Origin: Burkholderia gladioli
GTDB lineage: Bacteria > Pseudomonadota > Gammaproteobacteria > Burkholderiales > Burkholderiaceae
Direction of reading: 5' to 3'
NCBI RefSeq assembly: GCF_000959725.1
Contig: NZ_CP009323.1
Span: forward strand, 1,054,001 to 1,118,000
Length of the DNA: 64,000 bases
The position numbers were made by a program, and so were the translations under genes. Positions within the stretch are counted from its first letter, which is position 1. Each line of letters begins with the position of its first letter. The notes under the pieces are model-generated. The model ran no database searches, was not told the origin of the DNA, and was given only the letters and a program-made list of their open reading frames with translations. Below, one piece after another: positions 7,170 through 18,945 of this stretch.

Positions 7170-8576
7170 TTATATCTCAAAGTAGCTGTATCGAACGCTC
7201 GTGTACGCGTCGGGTGGTTCGATTTCGGGGGGGAGCAAATGGACCTCTCCGCTTGCGAGCATGCGTCCATGGACGACAAGTCGCAAGCGGCACAACAATC
7301 GGTTTCTCTCAGTGATGAGGTCGGTCGACGAATTGAACCACTGTTGTTCAATCGTATCGACAGCTAGTGTCAGAGCAGCCTCCAACTTGTCTCGCTCGTG
7401 ACCGGGAATCTTCGAGTAGTACATCGCCACCGGGTAGTCGAACGCGCAGGCCGTTGGAGAAAACAGATAGACTTGGTGCTCGCTCTTTCCGTAGTTCCAA
7501 TCGTTCCACTGGTCGAAGCACATCGACCACAATGCGTTAGCTGCAGAGTCCCCGACCTCTAGTGCGAGCGCTGCCATAATTCTGGCCATGGGGTCTGCGG
7601 ACCTTTTCGAAAAACTCAAACTCACCGTCGATACGAAGGCCTTCCAGTGTGGCAACTGCAGGGACGCAAGCACTTTAGGCAAGGCGGCACACACCAGTGA
7701 ACCGCTTTCCGGGGCCCGTACCAAGGCATTCAGCAACCCTGCCCAGGCGGTGGTATCTGCTGCTTGCAGAAGTAGCTGACGAATGAGGTCGACCTGCTTG
7801 AGGTCCGTGCCGGCGCGTCGATGCGCACTCTCCATGTCCTCAATGCCGACATATTTCACCCAGGTGATGGGAACGAGGACCGCCAGAGCAGAAAACTCGT
7901 CCTGAAGGGTGAAGCGAACCAGGAGGGTGAGAAAGACGCTGTCTTTGACGGTAACTGCGTCAGCGAGTTTTGCCGGGTCGAGTCTCCATAACAGCCTTAC
8001 CGCTGACCAGAGCGCTGCCCGAGGCTCCGGCATGACTTGAGGAACAATGTGGCTTATCCTTAGGAAATTGCCTTCAGCTGCCGCCTTTTTTATTTCCTGG
8101 TCCGCGTTGTGGACGCGGTCGTGTCCGGGCGAAAACGAACGGACCTCCGCACTGCATATGAAATGGTATAGCCCTCCTGCTAGTGCTTCGTTTCTTAACT
8201 GTGATGCAACGTGTTCCGCATCGGCTGAGTCGAGCCCAAGCGCATCTATTGTATACAGCAATATCGAAAGCTCTTCGAACGCAAGCGGATTAGATGCGGT
8301 CCAGCTGCGCAGGCGCTCCAATACAGCGCGTACCGCTGCTTCCCATTTTTCCCGCACTGATTCGTCGCACTGCTCACTCGCGAGCGAGCGATGGCGCAAG
8401 AACGGAAATTGGGCTACTAGCTGTTGCCCAAGACTTTCTAGAGTGTCGGGAGCGGATTTTCCACCGTTATCTAAATGCTCGGCAAATTTCGCCGTTCCTG
8501 CAGGCATTTGGCACCGACCGGCTTCGCATGCGGCGGCGAATACTTCGCGGGCGAGACTAACGAAAACTTCGCTCAT
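7170..8576 (-). CDS. Uncharacterised 468-aa protein, third gene of candidate defence operon
   Basis: Not recognised. The protein is mostly helical in appearance with Trp-rich and Leu-rich stretches (SWTASNPLAFEELSILLYTIDALGL, ALWSAVRLLWRLDPAKLADAV split across helices) and no transmembrane run or catalytic motif I can name. Its ATG at 8576 overlaps the stop of the preceding gene as ATGA, so it is translationally coupled to the VPA1262-like gene, and the two probably form a complex. An upstream in-frame start at 8621 is less likely because of this coupling. Codon use is the AT-richer island type. It could be a scaffold or sensor subunit; this is inference from context only. Confidence 0.75.
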   Translation of the reverse strand: MSEVFVSLAREVFAAACEAGRCQMPAGTAKFAEHLDNGGKSAPDTLESLGQQLVAQFPFLRHRSLASEQCDESVREKWEAAVRAVLERLRSWTASNPLAFEELSILLYTIDALGLDSADAEHVASQLRNEALAGGLYHFICSAEVRSFSPGHDRVHNADQEIKKAAAEGNFLRISHIVPQVMPEPRAALWSAVRLLWRLDPAKLADAVTVKDSVFLTLLVRFTLQDEFSALAVLVPITWVKYVGIEDMESAHRRAGTDLKQVDLIRQLLLQAADTTAWAGLLNALVRAPESGSLVCAALPKVLASLQLPHWKAFVSTVSLSFSKRSADPMARIMAALALEVGDSAANALWSMCFDQWNDWNYGKSEHQVYLFSPTACAFDYPVAMYYSKIPGHERDKLEAALTLAVDTIEQQWFNSSTDLITERNRLLCRLRLVVHGRMLASGEVHLLPPEIEPPDAYTSVRYSYFEI

Positions 8577-10240
8577 GGCGTTTTCCACACGAGATATTTT
8601 GAGTCGGCCAGCAAGTTCCATAGGTCGAGAAACGCTTCGCGGATTAGCTCGCCGTCAGGAACTTTTTGGAGTATGTGGTGCTGTTGGCCCACGCTGTTGA
8701 TTGATGTTCCCAGCGACCATGCCATGGCGCCACCGGGGGCGGCCGGGAAAATTAAAAACCTGTCATGAAATGGCCAGCCCGCCCCACCTTCGCGCACTCG
8801 GAATTCGAGCGTTAGCCCTTGGCAGTTACCTTTCGACCGTTCGAGCATCTCACGTTGCTCAAGCCGCCATGGCAGGCGCCCCAGCTTACGTGGTGTGCTG
8901 ATGCACTCGTGCAAAGCATGACTAGACGACTCGTCCGGTCTCTTTCCACAGTGCTTGCAAACCTTCGGCGTCTTGCCGTCGCTTAGTCCGCGCAGGTCTG
9001 CACCGGGCCACGGGCATAGGAAAAGAGTACTTAGCAAGTCGTTGGCGGCCAGGTAGGGGTCCCACAGCCATACGCCGCTCCTACCATGCTTTTCCATCAA
9101 CCACTCTATGTCGGCCAAGGCTTCGCTTCGGCCCGTACCGGTTGCGCCCCTGTACTGAACAAATTCTTTGCGAGCATGTAATGTATGTAGACTATCTCGG
9201 AAAATGCGTTCGGAACGCCACGGTTCTCGCGGATTCGAACTAGGCCCGCTAGCGGGAACTGGTGGGTCATCGCGGAGCAGCAGCCTGAATGGCTCGGCCG
9301 CCCCTCCCTCCGCTGGTGGCTTGAGGAATTCGCGCGTTGTCGGATTGATTGTATGGCTGGTTACACTGACCTGACCGCCAAAGAACGCACTCCTCGCTGA
9401 CGCCCCCAGAATAACGCCATTGGCATCGTCCCAGAGAACATAGCGTGCGCCGGTGCGCTTCGAATGAACCGGAATGTTTCCTGGGCCTGCACTGACGTCC
9501 ATCGATGCGAAGTCTTCTATCGTCGCATCTTCGTAAATCTCCCACGAAACCCGCAGTGGGCGAACCGCGACGCTAGAATGCCAAACTGGCTCGAAAGAAA
9601 ATTTGCCGTTTTGATTTCTACCGTATTTTGTGACTGCGACGGTTACCGGAAATTGGATGAGAACATTGCCGATGCGGTCAGATAGGCCATCGATTCCCAT
9701 TGGCACGTATTGCCGCACGAGTTCTGCCAGTTTGCGCAGCAGTCGAGGCTCCCTGAGCAGAAAGCGATGGTCAATTTTCTCACCATCAACGAGTTCGAGA
9801 ACGTGAGAGCCGTCGAAAAAGTTGTTCTTTAGGACGCCGTTCCAGGGATGAGAAACATGAGTGTCCGCGGGAACGAACTGCGGTGGTACTGCGGATAGCT
9901 TTCCGACCTTCAACGGCATAGAGGTAAGTTTCCATTCCCCCCTCGTCTCTAGATGTCGAAGTGCCTGGCTGAGGTAATTGGGGCTGACCCAAAAGCGAGA
10001 GATTCCGAATCTCCACTTTGTTCCCGGAAGCCGAATTGGCTTCTTATTTATGAACGGGGACACGGGCGTTTCGGCCGGGAGGCTAGGCTCTGCTACCAAA
10101 AGACTGACAAAATTGATAGGGGGTCCATTTTCATGAAAACCAACAACCTCGGTGACCTCGAAGCTACGATATGTTCCAATAAGATTCGGCGTCAGAAGCT
10201 TATCGAGGTGCCCAAGCAGGTCTGGAATTCCCCACGTCAT
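8573..10240 (-). CDS. VPA1262-family-like protein with PLD-like C-terminal motif
   Basis: A 555-residue protein resembling proteins annotated as VPA1262 family (from memory, not searched). Around residues 395-410 is SGVWLWDPYLAANDLL, and at 491-518 FHDRFLIF followed by AWSLGTSINSVG. Together these resemble one half of a phospholipase-D-type nuclease site (His-Asp-Arg plus a Ser/Asn pair). In between lies a likely metal site, CKHCG...HALHEC, near residue 430. The start ATG at 10240 has the ribosome site GAGAGAAG. It is the middle gene of three on the minus strand. A nuclease or lipid-active effector is plausible but not shown. Confidence 0.7.
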   Translation of the reverse strand: MTWGIPDLLGHLDKLLTPNLIGTYRSFEVTEVVGFHENGPPINFVSLLVAEPSLPAETPVSPFINKKPIRLPGTKWRFGISRFWVSPNYLSQALRHLETRGEWKLTSMPLKVGKLSAVPPQFVPADTHVSHPWNGVLKNNFFDGSHVLELVDGEKIDHRFLLREPRLLRKLAELVRQYVPMGIDGLSDRIGNVLIQFPVTVAVTKYGRNQNGKFSFEPVWHSSVAVRPLRVSWEIYEDATIEDFASMDVSAGPGNIPVHSKRTGARYVLWDDANGVILGASARSAFFGGQVSVTSHTINPTTREFLKPPAEGGAAEPFRLLLRDDPPVPASGPSSNPREPWRSERIFRDSLHTLHARKEFVQYRGATGTGRSEALADIEWLMEKHGRSGVWLWDPYLAANDLLSTLFLCPWPGADLRGLSDGKTPKVCKHCGKRPDESSSHALHECISTPRKLGRLPWRLEQREMLERSKGNCQGLTLEFRVREGGAGWPFHDRFLIFPAAPGGAMAWSLGTSINSVGQQHHILQKVPDGELIREAFLDLWNLLADSKYLVWKTP

Positions 10241-10331
10241 GGTTTTCTTCTCTCATTGTTGTTCGTCCAGCGGCGCCCGGTTTCAATTCAATCACCGATA
10301 GGCGTCAGTATGCGTGCAATAACCTGCCGGC

Positions 10332-11156
10332 TCAGTCATCGGACCGAGCCACACCATTGGTGGCTACCGCTAGCCATTGTTCCAAAAGAAGGCGAAGCTC
10401 GTCACTCCTTATGCCTTCGCTGTCAGGCCATATCGCGGTCATCCGCTCAATGGCCTTTGCAATGAATGGCATGGCGTATTGTAGTGGCATCGACGAAAGC
10501 TGAAGGGCTTCTGGCTGCCCTGCGCGGAGATGCATCAGTTGATGCAGTGAGAGGGGGAGTGAATGTACGTATTGCGAAAGAAACATGATTACTGTCTCGT
10601 AGTAGCCGTGGTCGATTCCATTCGCTACATTCAACTCGCGGTGGGTCAAGTGGCACGCTTCGCCTCGAGCAACTCTGTTCCTTATCGTATCCGATGCATT
10701 CGCATAAAAAGGGTGGTTGGCAATCTGCTTGGCTAGTGAGTCACCTTTCGCGCGGATGCTTTCGACTTGCGGGTCGGCGGACCGAATTCTTTCTAGCATG
10801 GCGAGACGGCGCTTCTGGTCGTGCAACTCCCACATCAATACTCGAAACTCTCGTTCAGCGTCGCTGATATTGACTGCCCCGATGTATCCCATGGCGTCGT
10901 AGGTCTCGATGAGTGCTCGTCCAACTGCGCATGCTGACGGCAAATCCCATATTTCCGCGCCCCGAGGGACATCGGTCGACGGAGATAGCTTTCTAAGACT
11001 GATGCCGTGACAAATCAGTTTGGTGAAAATCGTGTCGACATATGGCATGTGCCGACCGTCAATAGGACGCCCTGTGAGGTGATGAGATATCGAAACGGCG
11101 TGAGCGATTAGGAAATCGAATTCGGATACGATTGCCCTGTATCTTTCCGGTGCCAT
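10332..11156 (-). CDS. Helical protein, DUF5677-like, first gene of candidate defence operon
   Basis: 274 residues, all-helical in appearance. The segment WDLPSACAVGRALIETYDAMGYI and the later MFLSQYVHSLPLSLHQL resemble DUF5677-type proteins; I have no search to confirm it. The ATG at 11156 is preceded by GGAGAG at a normal distance; the longer in-frame extension to 11219 lacks a ribosome site. It lies 91 bp upstream of the VPA1262-like gene on the same strand, so the three genes at 11156-7170 look like one transcript. No catalytic residues are evident; a sensor or regulatory role is a guess. Confidence 0.65.
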   Translation of the reverse strand: MAPERYRAIVSEFDFLIAHAVSISHHLTGRPIDGRHMPYVDTIFTKLICHGISLRKLSPSTDVPRGAEIWDLPSACAVGRALIETYDAMGYIGAVNISDAEREFRVLMWELHDQKRRLAMLERIRSADPQVESIRAKGDSLAKQIANHPFYANASDTIRNRVARGEACHLTHRELNVANGIDHGYYETVIMFLSQYVHSLPLSLHQLMHLRAGQPEALQLSSMPLQYAMPFIAKAIERMTAIWPDSEGIRSDELRLLLEQWLAVATNGVARSDD

Positions 11157-11311
11157 GACAAGACTCTCCAGCGTACATTTAGACGTACTCTTACCATATG
11201 GTACGGGATTCGCTGCCACGACACCCCCGCGGGCGTATCGGTTTGGCCGGACGAATCAGCCAGCAAACCGAATCTTTAATCGCTCTCCAGTGCTTGAAGT
11301 GGTGCCCTGCT

Positions 11312-11923
11312 TCATTTTCGATGGGCAGACCGTCGCAGTGTTTTGCGGAATTTTTTTTCAGGCCGCGTCCTGCTTGCGACCGCGTCGTTGAATACATCCT
11401 GTGCATTATCCAGCTTGACCTGCTGGCCCCGCCCTGGACGGCTGCAGACCATGCAGTCGTCTCCGGTCATCACATAAAGTATTGAGGAATTCGCGCGGCC
11501 GAGATGTTCCATTTCCACGTTGTAGCCATATAGCCGATGAAGTCCGAGGGCTATGGCACACGACCGCGAGTAGCCGCCCTCACAGTGAACGACAACTGCA
11601 GTGATTTCGTCCGGTAGGCATTCGACGAATGAGCAAATCATGTCAGCGTGCCTGCGTGTAAATGCATCAGTGAGGTTTTCCGTTGCCTTTCTGGACAAGC
11701 CAGGTTTCAGGAAGTCCACATCGGCGAAGCTCAGACGCAGCACGTGGTCGAAGCCGTCAAGATTGGCCGGTGCGCGTCCTGGAGCGGTGACGGAGATGAC
11801 GGCCACTGACGGCAGCCGGGGCAATCTTTCCGCTTCGCGTCGTGACAGAGCGAATACCTGCCGCGCGTGGCCAGCTACTGACCGATACAGCTTGCCAACG
11901 ACGTCCTGAAGGCGTTGCGTCAT
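11312..11923 (-). CDS. CX5R protein phosphatase-like protein
   Basis: 203 residues. The motif VVVHCEGGYSRSCAIALGLHRLYG is the P-loop of cysteine phosphatases (HCx5R: C-EGGYS-R), and an upstream Asp-rich stretch (LSFADVDF) may hold the general acid. This layout is that of compact dual-specificity/tyrosine phosphatase-like proteins found in bacteria and phages. The ATG at 11923 is chosen because CGGGAAG lies just before it; the longer open frame begins with TTG. It lies 155 bp upstream of the three-gene operon on the same strand and could be co-expressed. Substrate unknown. Confidence 0.72.
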   Translation of the reverse strand: MTQRLQDVVGKLYRSVAGHARQVFALSRREAERLPRLPSVAVISVTAPGRAPANLDGFDHVLRLSFADVDFLKPGLSRKATENLTDAFTRRHADMICSFVECLPDEITAVVVHCEGGYSRSCAIALGLHRLYGYNVEMEHLGRANSSILYVMTGDDCMVCSRPGRGQQVKLDNAQDVFNDAVASRTRPEKKFRKTLRRSAHRK

Positions 11924-12050
11924 ATTACTTCCCGGTAGGTCGGTGTTTGCGACGCCGGGGTCTCGGCCAGCCAATTCTCAGCGCAAAGCAGCGTCACCCT
12001 AGCTCGCGAGCGGACAGGATTTCCTTCGCGATTCTTGTCGCGCCGGCGCG

Positions 12051-12251
12051 TTAGCGCGGAGGGGCGGCCCAGATTCCCGGCATCGCCGCAGCTGATATCT
12101 CGAGGTCCACGTCCAGCGGATAGTGCCGAAGGAGTAGCAGCGCGGTGTCCCGAATCTCGTTGCGCGTGGTGGTGTCGGCGGACGAGCCAAGCAGTTGCAG
12201 AAGCTTGCGCGTTTCGATGACTGCTTTCGTACGCTCATATGCTGTAGTCAT
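12051..12251 (-). CDS. BPSL0761-like small protein
   Basis: 66 residues. The opening MTTAYERTKAVIETRKLLQLL, the RDTALLLLRHYP stretch and the closing ...PGIWAAPPR follow the pattern of the short BPSL0761-family proteins of Burkholderia, which are common near mobile DNA and have no known function. The start is ATG. It lies 70 bp downstream of the frameshifted gene on the same strand. The family call is from memory of the sequence pattern. Confidence 0.7.
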   Translation of the reverse strand: MTTAYERTKAVIETRKLLQLLGSSADTTTRNEIRDTALLLLRHYPLDVDLEISAAAMPGIWAAPPR

Positions 12252-12320
12252 GGGATATTGCTCAATATACGGTGCAATTGCCTATGCAATCGCACGTGCA
12301 GGCCCGCAACTTTCGCTGGC

Positions 12321-12829
12321 CTATCCGTGCGAGTCGGCCGGACCCGGGTCGGCGATTGGGGCGATGCACTGGTCGCAATAGACGCGATGCCAATAGCCTT
12401 TCCGAAGTTCGCCCGGCTTGCCGCAGCTCTCGCATACGCGCCGAGCGCCCGTAACTGCGATTTGCACCTGCGCTCGGATGCGCGCTTCCACATCCGGAGG
12501 ACACAGCTTCCACTGAGGAGAACTACCGTAAGTTCGCCGCCGACCTGTGTGATGTCGGTGCAGAGCGGAAGCGCGGGATAGGTGGCTCGGCCATGCAGGA
12601 GTGCCCTATCCATCTGGGCGATTTGCTCCGGAAACTGAAGTTGCTCTCGCCACAAGGTGCGAAGCTCGGCCTCAACGTCGCGCGCCAGCGCTTCGATGAT
12701 TGGGTACCAGCCAACGCCGCACTGAATGCCAAAGTGCGAGATGTTCGCCAAGTACGACTCAGGATGATGCACGGCGCGAAAGAACAGTGGGAAGCAAGAA
12801 AACAGCTCACGTTGCCTACTGTTCGCCAT
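12321..12829 (-). pseudogene. Frameshifted hypothetical gene with C-terminal CxxC-CxxC zinc-ribbon
   Basis: The first frame reads MANSRQRELFSCFPLFFRAV... to ...CTDITQVGGELT, including HFGIQCGVGWYPIIEAL, which resembles a widespread hypothetical family. Near 12525-12540 the sense continues only in another frame: PPDVEARIRAQVQIAV, then ARRVCESCGKPGELRKGYW, then HRVYCDQCIAPIADP, ending at 12321. Two CxxC pairs in that frame look like a real zinc ribbon, typical of the end of this family. So one base has probably been gained or lost. Start taken at the ATG at 12829. A sequencing error is the alternative. Confidence 0.6.
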
Positions 12830-13175
12830 CCACAAGCGGGGCTTGGGATGCAGTTCGGTGTCCACACGTTCAACCGTCTTTACCAGCCGGCGTACCGCGG
12901 GCGAGTTATCACACGAAACCGTGCGACGCATTGCGCGAGGAGCAGTCACCAATAATTCTCCGTCATCGACCTGCGACGGGACGACCCGTCCTTCGCAAGA
13001 AGAATTTTTGAAAAGGAAATTTGCAGTTGAACGTGCGTCGCTTGAAGTTGACGTTCGACGGTAGCGCGGCATCGCGAATCCGCGCGACGCAGAACAAGCT
13101 CTGCCTTGCAAATAGTCCATTTTTGACTACTCCAAAATCGGTTGCAACCTTGCGGCTCTTCGCGTCGAGCCGCAA
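12830..13175. other. Region without a supported gene, upstream of the XRE regulator
   Basis: 346 bp. The minus-strand frame of the pseudogene stays open to about 13120, but that part shows no recognisable family and is not called. The right end holds the palindromes described for the XRE regulator. Confidence 0.4.
13113..13149 (+). promoter_or_regulatory. Possible operators of the XRE regulator
   Basis: Two palindromes lie 27-63 bp before the regulator's start: TAGTC-N7-GACTA (13113-13129) and the perfect GGTTGCAACC (13140-13149). Their position is where a small autoregulating XRE protein would bind. Function is inferred. Confidence 0.35.
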
Positions 13176-13415
13176 ATGGAAAAATCTATCTACTCTCGCC
13201 GATACGCTGTGTTCGCTAAGCTGCTGCGAGCAGCTAGAGAAGAGGCGGGCTTTACACAGGAAGAGGTCGCGGCTCGTCTTGAGACCACTCAGACCTTCAT
13301 CAGTAAGTGCGAGCGCGGCGAGCGCCGACTGGATGTTATCGAACTATGTAGTTGGTGTGACGCTCTGGGCCTTTCAGCTAGCCAGTTCGTCGCAGAACTT
13401 GAGCAGAAGCTTTGA
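13176..13415 (+). CDS. XRE-family helix-turn-helix regulator
   Basis: 79 residues, essentially one HTH_3 domain: YAVFAKLLRAAREEAGFTQEEVAARLETTQTFISKCERGERRLDVIEL, with the recognition helix TTQTFISKCERG at about residues 37-48. There is no extra domain, so it is a DNA-binding protein of the SinR/controller type. It is the only plus-strand gene of the island and may repress itself through the palindromes upstream. Small XRE proteins often accompany defence or mobile modules, but no partner gene is evident here. Confidence 0.85.
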   Translation: MEKSIYSRRYAVFAKLLRAAREEAGFTQEEVAARLETTQTFISKCERGERRLDVIELCSWCDALGLSASQFVAELEQKL

Positions 13416-13494
13416 CCGGCCGGGTGCGGTCTCCGAGAACGCGCAGCATCATCTAAAAAAGTGCCGATGATGTGAGGTAACGGTGCGAGTTCCC

Positions 13495-13574
13495 CGTGTG
13501 CACAACTCTGCTGCCCACACCACACGGGTGTGGACAGCCGCCCTTCCGGGCGGTACCAGAGTTGCACACACTCG
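13495..13574 (+). other. Cloverleaf-like structured non-coding element
   Basis: Outer stem CAACTCTG (13503-13510)/CAGAGTTG (13557-13564) encloses two hairpins: CCACAC (13515-13520)/GTGTGG (13528-13533), extended by CTG/CAG, and CCGCCC (13538-13543)/GGGCGG (13548-13553) with a TTCC loop. A third hairpin GCCGGC-TTT-GCCGGC follows near 13589. There is no open frame, and no tRNA signature was recognised. Either a structured RNA or a REP-like palindromic element. The whole 13416-13779 interval otherwise holds only the ssb terminator. Confidence 0.5.
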
Positions 13575-13716
13575 AACGTCTGACGCGCCGGCTTTGCCGG
13601 CTTGCCTTATGTTGAAGAAGCGGAACACCAAACCGTCGTCAGAAACTTGCAGCGGCCCACTGATTTCCACAAGTTCGTTCCGCTTTCAAAGTGAGGCCAC
13701 GCAACATGTTGGTAGA

Positions 13717-13749
13717 CGAAAAGGCCCGCCTCCTCTCGGAGTGCGGGCC
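13717..13749 (-). terminator. Terminator downstream of ssb
   Basis: On the minus strand GGCCCGC (13749-13743) pairs with GCGGGCC (13729-13723), followed by TTTTCG. It lies 31 bp beyond the ssb stop and is about where island composition gives way to core genome. Confidence 0.75.
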
Positions 13750-13779
13750 GCAATCAACAAAAAAACAATAAGGTAGGCT

Positions 13780-14373
13780 CTAGAACGGAATATCGTCGTC
13801 CATCTCGTCGAAGCCGCCGCCGCTGGCCGGCTGGCTCGGGCGGCTGGAACCGCCACCGCCGCCACCGCTGCGCGCGCCGCCACCGCCCGAGGCACGGCCA
13901 CCGCCGCCACCGCCGCGCTCCATGTCGCCGCCGCGGCCACCGCCGTAACCGCCACCGCCGGAGCCGCCGCCGTAACCACCGCCGCCGCCGCCACCACCGT
14001 AGCCATCGTCACCACCACCACCGCCGCCACCCGCGCCGCCGCGGCCGCCGAGCATCTGCATCTGGTCGGCGACGATTTCCGTCGAATAACGATCCTGGCC
14101 GTCCTGGCCTTGCCACTTGCGCGTGCGCAGGCGCCCTTCGATGTACACCGCCGAGCCCTTCTTCAGGTACTCGTTGACGATCTCGGCCAGCCGGCCGAAG
14201 AACGCCACGCGATGCCACTCGGTCACTTCCTTGAACTCGTTGGTGGCCTTGTCCTTGTAACGATCGGTCGTCGCGAGGCGGATGTTCGCCACCGCATCGC
14301 CGCTCGGCAGGTAGCGCACTTCGGGGTCGGCGCCCAGGTTGCCGACGAGAATGACCTTGTTGACGGATGCCAT
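13780..14373 (-). CDS. ssb: Single-stranded DNA-binding protein
   Basis: Coats single-stranded DNA in replication, repair and recombination. The N-terminal 110 residues are the OB fold ([20 protein letters not shown]...[30 protein letters not shown]). A long glycine-rich linker follows, then the acidic tip DEMDDDIPF that recruits partner proteins. At 197 aa the linker is at the long end for the family. The start at 14373 is chosen for GGAGAA 8 nt upstream; the open frame extends 4 codons further. It lies 79 bp downstream of the MFS gene on the same strand, a gene order usual in Burkholderia. Confidence 0.97.
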   Translation of the reverse strand: MASVNKVILVGNLGADPEVRYLPSGDAVANIRLATTDRYKDKATNEFKEVTEWHRVAFFGRLAEIVNEYLKKGSAVYIEGRLRTRKWQGQDGQDRYSTEIVADQMQMLGGRGGAGGGGGGGDDGYGGGGGGGGYGGGSGGGGYGGGRGGDMERGGGGGGRASGGGGARSGGGGGGSSRPSQPASGGGFDEMDDDIPF

Positions 14374-14452
14374 GTATTTCTCCAAAAGATTCGATGCCGG
14401 CCGGGCGGAACCGCCGCGGCGGCCGGCCTGAAACAGCAGCGGCGCGGCGCCC

Positions 14453-15640
14453 TCAGGCCTTGCGCGGCGGCGGCTTCATATTGGCGGCGATTATAAGCCA
14501 CACGGCCACCAGAGCCGAGCAGGCATAAAAGACTTCGTTGGCGCCACCCGTCTTGAGCAGCCAGCCGCCCACCACGCCGCCCAGCGCCAGGCCGATCGAC
14601 TGCGTGGTGTTGTAGACGCCAGTGGCCGCGCCCTTGCGCGAGCCCGGCGCGAGCTTCGATACCAGCGAGGGCTGCGAGGCCTCGAGGATGTTGAAACCGA
14701 GGAAGTAGACGAACAGCACGGCCGCGACGATCACAATCGTATGTGGGGTGGAGCCGAGCAGCAATTGGCCGATCAGGATAGCCGCCACGCCGCCGAGCAG
14801 CACCGGCTTCATCTTGCCGCGCTTCTCGGCCACGATGATGGCCGGCACCATCGCCACGAAGGACAATCCCATCACCGGCAGGTACACCTGCCAGTGCGAG
14901 GCCACCGGCAGGCCGGCATCCACCAGCAGGCGCGGCACCACCAGGAACAGCGCGGTCTGGGTGGCATGCAGCACCAGCACGCCGAAGTTCAGGCGCAGCA
15001 GTTCGACGTTGTGCAGCACCTCCGAGAACGGCGCCTTGACATGCACCGGCTTCGGCGCGTCGGGCACCACCCACAGCACCACGCCGATCGCCAGCAGCGA
15101 CAGCACGCCGACGATGGTGAACAGGCCGCTCATGCCCACCCAGTGGAACACGATCGGCGCGCCGACGATCGCCACCGCGAACGATACGCCGATCGAGCCG
15201 CCCACCATCGCCATCGCCTTGGTGCGGTTCTGCTCCGAGGTCAGGTCGGCGATGAAGGCCAGCACGGCCGAAGATACGGCCCCCATTCCCTGCACGACGC
15301 GCCCGACGATGATCCAGGTGATGTCGTGGGCGAAGGCGGCGATGAAGGCGCCCAGCGCGAACACCAGCAGGCCGAAGGCGATCACGGGCTTGCGGCCGAA
15401 CCGGTCGGAAGCCCAGCCATAGAAGATATAGAGCAGCGATTGCGTGACGCCGTAGGCGCCCAGCGCGATGCCGACCAGCAGGACGTTGTCGCCGCCGGGG
15501 ATGGTTTTCGCGTAGACCGAAAACACCGGCATGATCATGAACAGCCCCAGCATGCGCAGCGCGAAGATCGCCGCGAGCGAGGTGGTCGCGCGCAGTTCGG
15601 GCGCGCTCATGCGAACGGGGGAAGCTGACGGATTGGACAT
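14453..15640 (-). CDS. MFS transporter (drug/solute efflux type)
   Basis: A 395-residue inner-membrane protein with about 12 hydrophobic segments. The motif [13 protein letters not shown] between TM2 and TM3 is the MFS signature, and [18 protein letters not shown] matches motif C-like sequence of exporters. Loss of the N-terminal part of longer frames does not touch any TM. The start at 15640 is a choice: starts at 15610 or 15670 are possible and none has a strong ribosome site. It is divergent from uvrA and upstream of ssb. The substrate cannot be told from sequence. Confidence 0.85.
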   Translation of the reverse strand: MSNPSASPVRMSAPELRATTSLAAIFALRMLGLFMIMPVFSVYAKTIPGGDNVLLVGIALGAYGVTQSLLYIFYGWASDRFGRKPVIAFGLLVFALGAFIAAFAHDITWIIVGRVVQGMGAVSSAVLAFIADLTSEQNRTKAMAMVGGSIGVSFAVAIVGAPIVFHWVGMSGLFTIVGVLSLLAIGVVLWVVPDAPKPVHVKAPFSEVLHNVELLRLNFGVLVLHATQTALFLVVPRLLVDAGLPVASHWQVYLPVMGLSFVAMVPAIIVAEKRGKMKPVLLGGVAAILIGQLLLGSTPHTIVIVAAVLFVYFLGFNILEASQPSLVSKLAPGSRKGAATGVYNTTQSIGLALGGVVGGWLLKTGGANEVFYACSALVAVWLIIAANMKPPPRKA

Positions 15641-15870
15641 CGGGGGAAGCTTGTCGGTATTGAGCGGCATCCGCCCGGCTGGCGGGCGGCGGGAATCCAG
15701 CCGGCTCCGAGCGCCGCCGCCGGCTCGCCGCGAACGCACCGGCAAGGTGCGTCTCACGTGCCCCGAACCCGCTGCGCCGCAGGCGGAATCGCGGCCTGGG
15801 GAGCCTGAAACGACGGTCTCGAAAAGCCGTTATAGTAGCAGGTTTGGTTTCCTCCTCTTTCGCCAGGTTC

Positions 15871-18744
<2,874 letters not shown>

Positions 18745-18945
18745 GCTACCTCTGCATCCGCCGCGCGATCCGCTCCAGCCGGGTCGCGCCGGCCGGCCCC
18801 GCTGCCGCGCGCGGCGCGTTCCGCCCCCGTCACTTGGTACCCGCACCGGCTTTTTCGGTCACCAATCGTTGCTATACTCGCGCGATGCGGGCGACGCGCG
18901 CCTGTCCATAGCGCGCGAACCGGCCTGCCGGAAACAGGAAACCTC

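Noticed and set aside
1360..13712. Shared 8-mer TGTTGGTA at about 1367 and 13706 as island attachment repeats
   Set aside because: Too short to mean anything in a 12-kb interval; no integrase gene is present.
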